10,154 nt of DNA, taken from NCBI GenBank assembly GCA_020443005.1, contig JAGRJA010000065.1, positions 1 through 10,154 of the forward strand, written 5' to 3'. Below the pieces are notes generated by a model that was given only the letters and a program-made list of their open reading frames with translations, was not told the origin of the DNA and made no database searches. This DNA comes from Pseudomonadales bacterium. GTDB lineage: Bacteria; Pseudomonadota; Gammaproteobacteria; Pseudomonadales; UBA7239. Both the position numbers and the translations under genes were made by a program. Shown here piece by piece: positions 1 through 6,593 of the stretch (positions are counted from its first letter, which is position 1; every line of letters begins with the position of its first letter).

Positions 1-957
1 CCTCAGGACGGGCGCATCAAAACCAAAAAGCCTGATGGCAATGAAATCGAGCTTCGTCTCTCAACCCTGCCAACGGCCTTTGGTGAAAAGCTGGTCATGC
101 GTATCTTTGACCCCGATGTATTGCTGAAAAGCTTTGAAGAATTGGGCCTGGTCAATGAAGACCACGCCCGCTGGCAAGAGCTCATTCAGAAACCCAACGG
201 CATTGTGCTGGTTACCGGCCCGACCGGTAGCGGCAAAACGACCACGCTTTATACCTCACTGAAGCAGATTTCCACACCCGAGGTTAATGTCAGCACCATC
301 GAAGACCCGATAGAAATGGTGGAAGAAAGCTTTAACCAGATGCAGGTGAATAAAAAAATCAATCTCGGTTTTGCCGACGGTGTCAAAACCCTGTTGCGTC
401 AGGACCCGGACATTATCATGATCGGTGAAATACGCGACCTGGAAACCGCCGATATGGCCATGCAGTCTGCGCTCACCGGGCACCTCGTTATCTCAACCCT
501 GCACACCAATGACAGCCCGACGGCCATCAGCCGACTGCTGGATCTTGGCATACCCTACTACCTCATCAAGGCGACATTGCTGGGCGTAATGGCACAGCGA
601 CTGGTCAGAACCCTATGCCCCCATTGCAAGGAAGCCATTCCTCTGGAAGAAGGCGCGTGGAAACAACTGACCGCGCCCTGGAAAGTCACGCCTCCCGAAA
701 AGGTCTATAAACCGGTTGGCTGTCTTGAATGCCGCAATACCGGCTATATGGGCAGGGAAGGCATCTATGAAATCCTGACCATGACGCCCAGTATCAAAGC
801 CCTGATTAACGAACACACCGACCTCGGCAAACTGCGCCAGCAAGGAATGCGTGAAGGCATGCGCACCCTGCGCCTGAGCGGTGCCCAGAAAATTGCAGCC
901 GGCACCACCACCATAGAAGAAGTATTGCGCGTTACACCGGAGCTGGAAAAATATTGA
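1..957 (+). CDS. GspE/PulE/PilB-family secretion or pilus assembly ATPase (5' end outside window)
   Basis: This cytoplasmic hexameric ATPase would power a type II secretion or type IV pilus machine. The frame is open from base 1, so the N-terminal domain lies outside the window. Numbering from the Met codon at 97, the Walker A motif GPTGSGKTTT is at residues 41-50, the Asp box STIEDPIE at 66-73, Walker B around DIIMIGEIRD at 105-114, and the His box STLHTND at 133-139. A tetracysteine zinc motif has Cys 174, 177, 209 and 212, in the contexts CPHC and CLEC, as in GspE, PulE and PilB. The C-terminal GREGIYEIL block is also typical. The family is certain. Assignment to GspE rather than PilB is not possible here, because no gspF/pilC follows and the next gene is convergent. 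Confidence 0.95.
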   Translation, partial: PQDGRIKTKKPDGNEIELRLSTLPTAFGEKLVMRIFDPDVLLKSFEELGLVNEDHARWQELIQKPNGIVLVTGPTGSGKTTTLYTSLKQISTPEVNVSTIEDPIEMVEESFNQMQVNKKINLGFADGVKTLLRQDPDIIMIGEIRDLETADMAMQSALTGHLVISTLHTNDSPTAISRLLDLGIPYYLIKATLLGVMAQRLVRTLCPHCKEAIPLEEGAWKQLTAPWKVTPPEKVYKPVGCLECRNTGYMGREGIYEILTMTPSIKALINEHTDLGKLRQQGMREGMRTLRLSGAQKIAAGTTTIEEVLRVTPELEKY

Positions 958-1037
958 GTGCTGATGCATCAGTGGCGCTTGCAGATTAACCACGATCAAT
1001 CAGCAGCCTGATACCGCGGCAAACACCCCGGCAGTTT

Positions 1038-1850
1038 TTAATCAGCGGATTGCTGAAACGCCTCTGCCAAAGCTGCAGCCTGATTGCGGGCACTGTTTAT
1101 CTCGCTGATACGCAAGGTATAAGCCGGCATTCGCCCGCCCATTAACAAGCCATACTCTGCCTGCGTTTTCTTGTCAGGGTGCTTCAAACCCAACAGATGG
1201 CCCAGTTCGTGGGCCAGCGTTCTTGCCATGGAACCATCAACAAAGCTGCCCTTTTCGATAAGCCGGACATGTTCAGGTGGCAGCCTTGCCCCTGAGGGCT
1301 TGTCTGTCCAGCTTGCAACAAATATCCGCCTCGCTTTTCGCCGGGTGTTACCTTGCGAGGTTTCTCCCAGATAGGGAAGCAGATACACATGAATACAGTT
1401 TGTTTCTTCAAGGTCAGTATCAATCAACTGCAAGAGTTTTTTTATTCGCTCTGGATCGGACTTGCCCACGCTATTACGATGAGCCTTAACCACATAATCG
1501 ATAATGCTGTCCCGGTCGGGAGCGCCCTGTATTGATACAGCGCTCAATGACTTTATACGGAAGGCAATACCGGCCTGTGACCAGATACGATTCACCTCGG
1601 GTAACACAATGTTTTGCAGATCAACCGGCTTCACCCAGTTACGCATCAAAACATTTTTCTTCTGCATTTCCAGATCATCAAACAGATGTATACAAAGTGG
1701 AAGCTCAAAATCCGGCTCGCCGTTCTTGGCAACACGATTCACATGAGCATTGGTGTTGGCAGAAACATAGCCAGAAAACAAAAGACAAAAAATCGCAGAA
1801 AGCAAAACCGGCATCGAAAAAAAATGTCGGAAGAAATCACTGCCCTTCAT
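1038..1850 (-). CDS. Secreted metzincin-type zinc metalloprotease
   Basis: The 270-aa product is probably an exported zinc endopeptidase. Residues 1-32 look like a Sec signal peptide: a short basic start, a hydrophobic run around MPVLLSAIFCLLF, then a small-residue region ending near SANTNA. The zinc-binding consensus HExxHxxGxxH is complete at residues 214-224 (HELGHLLGLKH), and a candidate Met-turn LLMGGRM follows at 235-241. Together these place it among the metzincins. I do not see a classical matrixin cysteine switch or haemopexin domain, so the subfamily is open. The ATG at 1850 was kept because it gives a sensible signal-peptide n-region, but no good Shine-Dalgarno sequence is visible. 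It is convergent with the ATPase gene and about 100 bp downstream of the FAD dehydrogenase gene. Its substrate is unknown. Confidence 0.85.
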   Translation of the reverse strand: MKGSDFFRHFFSMPVLLSAIFCLLFSGYVSANTNAHVNRVAKNGEPDFELPLCIHLFDDLEMQKKNVLMRNWVKPVDLQNIVLPEVNRIWSQAGIAFRIKSLSAVSIQGAPDRDSIIDYVVKAHRNSVGKSDPERIKKLLQLIDTDLEETNCIHVYLLPYLGETSQGNTRRKARRIFVASWTDKPSGARLPPEHVRLIEKGSFVDGSMARTLAHELGHLLGLKHPDKKTQAEYGLLMGGRMPAYTLRISEINSARNQAAALAEAFQQSAD

Positions 1851-1951
1851 ACAAGGAACACGCTCATAAAATTCAATCCTCTCTTGCCTTCATCTGTTTC
1901 TGCCTTGCTTGATTCATTTTGCTTCTCGGTCAACACACAATGAATGGCTGA

Positions 1952-3334
1952 TCAAAAAACCTTGCCGGGATTCAATACACCTTTCGGATCAAAAACCATT
2001 TTCAACTGCTTCATATAACCCAGTATTTCCTCACTTTCATTTTTTGCCAGCAAGTCTGTTTTCAACAAACCAATGCCGTGTTCTGCTGAAATGCTGCCAT
2101 GATATTTTTCAAGCTTTACCAGCAAATTTCCAGCGATTGCCTTTTTCATTTTTTCAATGAATTTTTGATCCGTTCTTACAACATTTTTTTCTACAACAAC
2201 ATTGAAATGAATATTACCGTCACCAAGATGACCAAAAACAGCCAACTGCAAATCTGCAGAAAGATTGCGGAGATCCGACGCACATTCAGTCAAAAAGCGC
2301 GACAACAATGATGGCCTCACGGCAATATCGTTTTTTAACAAGAGCTGTGTTGTTAGCGCATCTGAAATATTCTCCCTTACCGCCCATAGCGATTTTTGCT
2401 GGGACTGATTAACAGCAACAACACTTTTGATAGGCTGATATTTTTCAATCAGCTCCGACACCATTGCTGTTGCGATTTCAGTATCTTCAAATTCCACCAA
2501 CAGTGAAAAAGGACATTTTTTTACCAGCGGCGATTTTATCTCAAAGCGGCTGAGCACCTTCGCTTCACAAAACGCCGTATAAAATTCTGCGGCATATACA
2601 TTAACCCTGCCCCGCAAATCAAAATAAAATTCAAGCAGTTTTTCGAAAGAATCAAACCCGGATAATAACGACAGCTTTGCTGGCTTTTTGACAAACTGCA
2701 ACAACACTTCTGTAACGATACCCAGCGTTCCTTCACTGCCAATAAAAAGCTGTTTCAAATCGTAACCGGCATTGTTTTTTCTAAGCCCCTTGTCAAATTT
2801 CAGCAGCTTGCCCTCACCGGTCACAACAACAAGGCCCACTACCTGCTGGCGGGTCATACCATAATGCATCACATGCACGCCACCGGCATTGGTTGCAACA
2901 TTGCCGCCTAACTGACTGCTGCCGCTTGAAGCAAAATCAACGGGGTAAAACACGCCTTTTTGTTCGGCATACTGTTGCAAGTTTTGAGTGATAACACCCG
3001 CCTGACAATGCACCACATTATCAACATCATCGTAAGCAATTATCCGGTTCATGCGCTCAAGAGAAACAACAACTTCATGCTGAACCGTACACGAACCACC
3101 ACTCAAGCCGGTTCGCCCACCGGAAGGCACAATACAAAAACCAAGTTCATTGGCCAGTTTCACCAGCGCAATAACATCTTCATTATTATCGGGAAAAAAA
3201 ACCGCAGCGGCACTTGTCGACGACAATTCTGTTCGATCACTGCTGTAACGAACACAACACTCGACATCGGTTTTGAGTTTTTCCTGAGGAAACACCTTCT
3301 GAAGGGCTGTTAAAATTTCGGATGTCGTCTGCAT
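1952..3334 (-). CDS. FAD-linked D-2-hydroxyacid dehydrogenase (GlcD/D-lactate/D-2-hydroxyglutarate dehydrogenase class)
   Basis: The 460-aa product is a flavoprotein of the FAD_binding_4 plus FAD-oxidase_C family, which oxidises D-2-hydroxyacids to 2-oxoacids. The PCMH-type FAD domain is at the N-terminus: PSGGRTGLSGGS at residues 70-81, then the SSGSSQLGGNVATNAGG region at 136-152 and GSEGTLGIVTE at 199-209. The C-terminal catalytic domain has KNDIAVRPS at 334-342, the metal-binding GHLGDGNIH at 368-376, SAEHGIG at 416-422, and the terminal LNPGKVF. The length matches bacterial GlcD/DLD/D2HGDH proteins. The substrate (glycolate, D-lactate or D-2-hydroxyglutarate) cannot be decided. No glcE or glcF subunit genes lie nearby, which argues against a full glycolate oxidase operon. 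It starts 27 bp after the methyltransferase stop, so co-transcription is likely. Confidence 0.92.
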   Translation of the reverse strand: MQTTSEILTALQKVFPQEKLKTDVECCVRYSSDRTELSSTSAAAVFFPDNNEDVIALVKLANELGFCIVPSGGRTGLSGGSCTVQHEVVVSLERMNRIIAYDDVDNVVHCQAGVITQNLQQYAEQKGVFYPVDFASSGSSQLGGNVATNAGGVHVMHYGMTRQQVVGLVVVTGEGKLLKFDKGLRKNNAGYDLKQLFIGSEGTLGIVTEVLLQFVKKPAKLSLLSGFDSFEKLLEFYFDLRGRVNVYAAEFYTAFCEAKVLSRFEIKSPLVKKCPFSLLVEFEDTEIATAMVSELIEKYQPIKSVVAVNQSQQKSLWAVRENISDALTTQLLLKNDIAVRPSLLSRFLTECASDLRNLSADLQLAVFGHLGDGNIHFNVVVEKNVVRTDQKFIEKMKKAIAGNLLVKLEKYHGSISAEHGIGLLKTDLLAKNESEEILGYMKQLKMVFDPKGVLNPGKVF

Positions 3335-3361
3335 GGCTGAAAGCCCCGGCGCAAAAAATTT

Positions 3362-3994
3362 TTAACTGTTTTCGGCCGCTTCAGCAGCAGCAATCGCATC
3401 CTTCATCATCTTTATCGTTATTTTTTCAATAAATTTTGTCTGTTTATCGGCCCATGCCTCATAGGCTTGCAGGTAGGCCTGCATCGCGGCTTCGTCGGGC
3501 GCTACCCCCTTGAAACCAACACCCACCAGTGAATGAGGGAACACCTCGCGCCCGTAGTAACCCACATGGCTGTGGTTGAAATGTTTCAGCAAGGAACGAA
3601 AGCCGTCCGGCGTAAAACGCCAGAAATCATTCGGTGTAGCGTGAATAAAAAAATCGAGTACCGATGAAATCACCACCATGCCATCCGGCTTCAGAATACG
3701 ATGAATTTCCTCCATCGCTTTATGCGGGTATTCCACATGTTCCAGCGTATCCATCATAAACACCGTTCCCGCGGTGTTATCGGGCAAATCAATATCATGC
3801 AGGTTCAGCACTTTATCCACACCCGGCCCGGCGCGCATATCACAACCCACATAATCAAGGTTGCCCAGCAGTGGGCGAAGGTCGGCATCCTGTGGTGCCT
3901 CTTCCACCTGATAGGCACCAAATTCATAAACCGGCTCTTTAATCGGCAGTGTATCGAGTGTGAGTTTTACATAATTTCTGATCGGTTTTCGCAT
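3362..3994 (-). CDS. Class I SAM-dependent methyltransferase (Methyltransf_11-like)
   Basis: The 210-aa product is a probable S-adenosylmethionine-dependent methyltransferase. The region VYEFGAYQVE takes the place of motif I and lacks the usual GxGxG. The acidic loop YVGCDMRAG and the block MMDTLEHVEYPHKAMEEIHRI...LKPDG followed by VVISS are characteristic of type 11 enzymes, and the later TPNDFWRFTPDGF also fits. I chose the ATG at 3994 (protein start MRKPIRNYVK). An upstream TTG at 4078 would add 28 low-complexity residues. The partial paralogue at 7256-7312 begins at the same ATG, which supports this choice. The substrate is unknown; a small-molecule or glycan target is possible. The gene sits directly upstream of the FAD dehydrogenase. 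Confidence 0.85.
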   Translation of the reverse strand: MRKPIRNYVKLTLDTLPIKEPVYEFGAYQVEEAPQDADLRPLLGNLDYVGCDMRAGPGVDKVLNLHDIDLPDNTAGTVFMMDTLEHVEYPHKAMEEIHRILKPDGMVVISSVLDFFIHATPNDFWRFTPDGFRSLLKHFNHSHVGYYGREVFPHSLVGVGFKGVAPDEAAMQAYLQAYEAWADKQTKFIEKITIKMMKDAIAAAEAAENS

Positions 3995-4050
3995 CGTATT
4001 TTCTGTGTTGGTTGCAGGCTGAGTGGTGTTTCGCTCGTGTAGGTTTAATG
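3951..4050 (-). repeat. Methyltransferase 5'-end repeat, copy A (in the intact gene)
   Basis: This stretch covers the first ~15 codons and ~56 bp of upstream sequence of the intact methyltransferase. It recurs in diverged form at 7269-7366. Within the coding part (3951-3994 against 7269-7312) I count 40 of 44 identical bases. Upstream, the block ATTAAACCTACAC is shared and the sequence between is more diverged. Confidence 0.8.
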
Positions 4051-4114
4051 GGAATCGTACACCTTTCAACGGTGTCAAAGAACCGGGCAGGGCAGAATCC
4101 AGCGAAGCATCTTG

Positions 4115-4378
4115 TTAATTTCTTTTATAAACCGTTGATCGATGTGCCACTTTGACAACACGAACCACCAATGTGTCGTCCCGAATTTCATATACAATAC
4201 GGTACAGGCCCTGGCGCACCCGATAGCGCTCTTGAGCAGAAAGTTTTATACACCCTTCAGCTCGAGGATCACTGGCGAGAGAATCTATCTTCTTGAGAAT
4301 CCGCTTTACATCTGCATTGGGTATAACGCGCAGGTCTTTCGCGACTGACTTTTTGAAAAAGATTTTATATTTTGCCAT
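4115..4378 (-). CDS. RelE/ParE-family toxin
   Basis: The 87-aa product is a type II TA toxin of the RelE/ParE superfamily. It has the N-terminal pattern MAKYKIFFKKSVAKDL, a basic central strand with KLSAQERYRVRQGLYRIVYE, and the C-terminal block VVRVVKVAHRSTVY. The arginine-rich middle and the final His/Tyr block resemble RelE-type ribosome-dependent mRNA interferases more than gyrase-targeting ParE, but this is inference. Its ATG overlaps the 3' end of the antitoxin gene by 14 bp, with only a weak Shine-Dalgarno sequence, so translation is probably coupled. It is the last gene of its pair and lies ~120 bp upstream of the methyltransferase start. Confidence 0.9.
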   Translation of the reverse strand: MAKYKIFFKKSVAKDLRVIPNADVKRILKKIDSLASDPRAEGCIKLSAQERYRVRQGLYRIVYEIRDDTLVVRVVKVAHRSTVYKRN

Positions 4379-4598
4379 GCTTTTTCAGGTCATTCAGCAA
4401 GGCTTCATAGCTAATCTCTTTTTCATTTTCACGGTCGGAGAAAGCAGCCAGATCCTCCTGGTCTTCGCTCATTAGCAGACGAACCGCTTCATCGACAAGC
4501 TCAGACAAGGAAAGGTCTGAAGATGCTGCTTTAAGCTTGAGGGCCTGATGAATGCCTGGTTCGAAATAAACGGTGGAACGCTTTGACAGGGTGCTCAT
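4365..4598 (-). CDS. Ribbon-helix-helix antitoxin of the RelE-family toxin
   Basis: The 77-aa product is the antitoxin and probable autorepressor of the downstream RelE-type toxin. The N-terminus STLSKRSTVYFEPGIHQAL... followed by LSLSELVDEAVRLLM is a typical CopG/RHH DNA-binding fold: a beta strand (STVYF) and two helices. The acidic C-terminus, including EISYEALLNDLKKHGKI, resembles toxin-wrapping tails of RelB-like antitoxins. An AGGAGG Shine-Dalgarno sequence (4603-4608 on the opposite strand) precedes the ATG by 4 bases. It has its own promoter and a palindromic operator candidate just upstream. Antitoxin first and toxin second, with overlapping ends, is the classic order. Confidence 0.9.
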   Translation of the reverse strand: MSTLSKRSTVYFEPGIHQALKLKAASSDLSLSELVDEAVRLLMSEDQEDLAAFSDRENEKEISYEALLNDLKKHGKI

Positions 4599-4608
4599 AA
4601 TAACCTCC

Positions 4609-4652
4609 TATAGACCTATAACATTATAGCGTTTTAATGCTCAAGCAATCAA
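4609..4652 (-). promoter_or_regulatory. Promoter and operator candidate for the RHH/RelE module
   Basis: On the - strand, a perfect -10 hexamer TATAAT (4628-4623) lies 18 bp after a -35-like TTGATT (4652-4647). Downstream, around the expected transcription start, is the palindrome TATAGGTCTATA (4620-4609), with half-sites TATAG/CTATA. A third half-site, CTATA (4629-4625), overlaps the -10 and is spaced 16 bp from the equivalent base of the palindrome. This layout suits repression by an RHH antitoxin. The -35 lies in the 3' end of the truncated rhs frame. Confidence 0.6.
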
Positions 4653-5060
4653 CTCCCTGTTAAGTGACACACTTGGCAGAACAATGGTCGAGCTGGTGCC
4701 ATCATTGTTGGTCAAGGCATAAGTCTGACCCAGATGATCATTCATCGTGAAGTAAATATCTTCCGTGGAACCATTGCCTTCAACAATGGCAATGCGCTGC
4801 CCTTCCAGATAAATATAATCAGTGAGTGTGTTACCGTTTGTGTCGAGCTCACTGATCAAATTACCTTTTTCATCATAGATAAAATAGGTGGTGACTTCGT
4901 TCGGGGATGTACCGGTGGTTTTACTCACCCGCTGTCCCAGATGATTGTAGGTGAAGCTGGCCGCTACCGGATCAGGTTCGTTGAGGAAGGTTGCCTGTAT
5001 GGTGGCAACATCGCCGGTATCGGCATCATCCTCACTCACGGTGTAGCCACAGTTATGCAA
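4641..5060 (-). pseudogene. Truncated rhs core fragment
   Basis: The frame encodes 139 residues of Rhs core: the YNHLGQRVSKT and YFIYDEKGNLISELD YD-type repeats, then YFTMNDHLGQTYALTNNDGT. It matches the longer rhs cassette at 5573-6487 almost residue for residue, apart from a 12-bp insertion (TSPNEV region). Homology ends at 4681. The remaining 13 residues, ending SLNRELIA, are unrelated and run into the TA promoter, so the conserved PGQYYD...GRYITSDPIG core end and toxin tip are missing. The only start is a TTG inside the 60-bp repeat with no Shine-Dalgarno sequence. I read it as a broken remnant, truncated where the TA module now sits. Confidence 0.8.
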
Positions 5061-5111
5061 GCCCAGGCAGTCTATCTATTGATTTTGAATTATTACTCTG
5101 GCCCCGTTTTT
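4681..5111 (-). repeat. Long direct repeat with rhs core, copy 1
   Basis: About 430 bp align with 6120-6538 in the same orientation. They are near identical apart from a 12-bp insertion present here and scattered substitutions. The repeat comprises rhs core plus the 60-bp tail-coding element. It flanks the membrane protein/rhs-tip cassette, so homologous recombination between copies could delete or amplify the intervening ~1.4 kb. Confidence 0.85.
5052..5111 (-). repeat. 60-bp cassette-boundary repeat, copy 1
   Basis: This is one of three 60-bp copies. On the - strand it encodes NGARVIIQNQ-stop, the C-terminus of the 5076-5576 membrane protein, and then in the same frame IDCLGLHNC leading into rhs core. 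It differs from copy 2 at two positions, both near the tail-coding end. Confidence 0.85.
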
Positions 5112-5576
5112 CAAATTGTGATTTAAATATGCACGAGCACCTCTCAGCACTTCTTCATTAGATTCGCTGATCTCATCACATAAACTCCTATCCACATCTT
5201 GACGACACGAATCTCTGCTTAAGGTTTCCGAAGCTGATGGATATTTTGTGCGATAACTCACTAACTCATCATAATGTTTTTCGTTAAACATACTTGTTTC
5301 TGGATATATCCACTGTAAAATCTTCGCAGAGAATGAATGCGCGATTATGTTTGCATGAAAAAGCGCACCATCCAGCTCAATCTCTTTGATTGTAATCATT
5401 GAATCAAGATGATTCCCTTCCCTCAGGGATTTTAATTCCCTGGTTAATTTAATTGCTTTCCACGGTGCCTCGACAATTGCAATTGTATCAGCGCCAATCT
5501 TCACGCCAATAAAGAATGAAATCAAATTAAATCCAAAGAAAATAACTATAAGAAAAACCTTGGTTTGTTTTTTCAT
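5076..5576 (-). CDS. Putative membrane-anchored immunity protein of the rhs cysteine-rich tip
   Basis: I do not recognise the family of this 166-aa product. Residues 7-27 (VFLIVIFFGFNLISFFIGVKI) form one strong transmembrane segment after a basic MKKQTK start. A signal-anchor with the ~135-residue remainder in the periplasm is the likely topology. The soluble part is rich in charged residues and has a Cys pair (SCRQDVDRSLCDE). The gene overlaps the rhs stop by ATGA and has a very strong Shine-Dalgarno sequence (TGGAGGTGAC) just upstream. That position, directly after an rhs C-terminal tip, is where cognate immunity genes lie. The anchor suggests protection in the periplasm or at the inner membrane. 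Its last ten residues, NGARVIIQNQ, come from the 60-bp repeat and are shared with unrelated frames. Confidence 0.6.
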   Translation of the reverse strand: MKKQTKVFLIVIFFGFNLISFFIGVKIGADTIAIVEAPWKAIKLTRELKSLREGNHLDSMITIKEIELDGALFHANIIAHSFSAKILQWIYPETSMFNEKHYDELVSYRTKYPSASETLSRDSCRQDVDRSLCDEISESNEEVLRGARAYLNHNLKNGARVIIQNQ

Positions 5577-6487
5577 TTGTCACCTCCATCACTATTTTTA
5601 TCCTTGCAATCTTTCTCTTTGCAATTGTTTGGCGGACCATTGATAAATTGATCTTGGCAGGCTATCAAACATTGCGTAGTGCGAGGTTTAAGACCCTGAC
5701 AACAAACAGAACATTGAGTCAATGTACATTGAGTGTTCGCACAGGTATCATCCGGCGGTCTTGGCTTAAACCATTTCCACCATTTTGCAAGTCCATCTGG
5801 GTCTATCAAATTAACCGGATTCTGGTCTACATATGCGTATGGGTGATTTAATCCATCACCTTGTGGAGGGTCTACTACACCAGCCACTATTGCCAGCATT
5901 AATTCCGGATCGTGTTTGTAATCCCTTAAAACACCAATCGGATCACTGGTGATATACCTGCCCAGCATCGGGTCATAATCCCTGTGCCAGTTTTGATAAT
6001 AACCCGTTTCCTTGTCGTAATACTGCCCCGGAAAGCGTGTGTTTTCATCTTCGGTATAATCACTGGTCAGTTTGTATTGGGCAAACATTTCCCCAAAGGG
6101 CATGTCGGCGCGTTCATACACAATGGTCGAGTTGGTGCCATCATTGTTGGTCAAGGCATAGGTCTGGCCCAGGTGATCATTCATCGTAAAATACAGGTCT
6201 TCGGTTGAACCATTGCCTTCGACTATCGCAATGCGTTGCCCTCCCATATAAATATAATCAGTGAGTGTGTTACCGTTTGTGTCGAGCTCACTGATCAAAT
6301 TGCCCTGTTCATCATAGATAAAATAGGTGGTGGTTGTGCCCACGGTCTTGCTTACCCGCTGACCCAGATGATTGTAGGTGAAGCTGACCGGCACCGGATC
6401 AGGTTCGTTGAGGAAGGTCGCCTGTATGGTGGCGACATCGTCGGTATCGGCATCGTCCTCACTCACGGTGTAGCCACAGTTATGCAA
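5573..6487 (-). CDS. Orphan Rhs C-terminal cassette with cysteine-rich variable tip
   Basis: The 304-aa product carries YD-type repeats (YNHLGQRVSKT 38-48, YFIYDEQGNLISELD 55-69) and the Rhs-associated core end: PGQYYDKETGYY 153-164, GRYITSDPIG 177-186, NHPYAYVDQNPVNLIDPDG 214-232. After DPDGL the sequence becomes a 71-residue tip with nine cysteines (249, 254, 259, 262, 263, 273, 277, 289, 294), which I do not recognise. In Rhs proteins this position holds the toxin. Full Rhs proteins usually exceed 1000 residues. Here the frame begins at a TTG in the 60-bp repeat with no Shine-Dalgarno sequence, right after an in-frame stop, so this is probably a silent or displaced cassette rather than a complete effector. 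The candidate immunity gene overlaps its stop. Confidence 0.8.
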   Translation of the reverse strand: MHNCGYTVSEDDADTDDVATIQATFLNEPDPVPVSFTYNHLGQRVSKTVGTTTTYFIYDEQGNLISELDTNGNTLTDYIYMGGQRIAIVEGNGSTEDLYFTMNDHLGQTYALTNNDGTNSTIVYERADMPFGEMFAQYKLTSDYTEDENTRFPGQYYDKETGYYQNWHRDYDPMLGRYITSDPIGVLRDYKHDPELMLAIVAGVVDPPQGDGLNHPYAYVDQNPVNLIDPDGLAKWWKWFKPRPPDDTCANTQCTLTQCSVCCQGLKPRTTQCLIACQDQFINGPPNNCKEKDCKDKNSDGGDK

Positions 6488-6538
6488 GCCCAGGCAGTCT
6501 ATCTATTGATTTTGAATTATTACTCTGACTCCGTTTTT
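6120..6538 (-). repeat. Long direct repeat with rhs core, copy 2
   Basis: This is the partner of 4681-5111 and is shorter by a 12-bp deletion. Here the rhs frame continues past the repeat into the complete core end and the cysteine-rich tip, so this copy is the more intact one. Confidence 0.85.
6479..6538 (-). repeat. 60-bp cassette-boundary repeat, copy 2
   Basis: On the - strand it encodes NGVRVIIQNQ-stop followed in frame by rhs core. Upstream of the tail the same frame reads GVPCLLANKKILK back to a stop. That short orphan frame belongs to no recognisable gene, and the tail is not in use by the BrnA-like gene located just upstream. Confidence 0.85.
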
Positions 6539-6593
6539 TAGAATTTTCTTGTTAGCGAGGAGGCATGGAACACCTTATTAAGCAGCGTATTTA

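Noticed and set aside
613..999. A 128-codon frame antisense to the ATPase.
   Set aside because: It mirrors the conserved C-terminal ATPase region, including the Cys motif, and has no protein-family features of its own.
961..1011. Possible bidirectional terminator between the ATPase and metalloprotease genes (palindrome CTGATGCATCAG at 961-972; short ATCAG/CTGAT hairpin at 998-1011).
   Set aside because: The stems are short (5-6 bp), not GC-rich, and not followed by a U-run on either strand, so they do not meet terminator criteria.
1171..1912. Several open frames on the + strand across the metalloprotease gene.
   Set aside because: They overlap the metalloprotease antisense. That gene has a signal peptide and an intact zinc motif, and the + strand frames show no domain, Shine-Dalgarno sequence or plausible composition.
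3995..4078. N-terminal extension of the methyltransferase from the TTG at 4078.
   Set aside because: The extension is not protein-like, and the paralogue remnant conserves the ATG at the 3994-equivalent position while its upstream DNA diverges faster.
4641..5060. Treating the left rhs fragment as a functional protein.
   Set aside because: It lacks the core end and tip, starts at a TTG with no ribosome site, and its last residues come from unrelated sequence.
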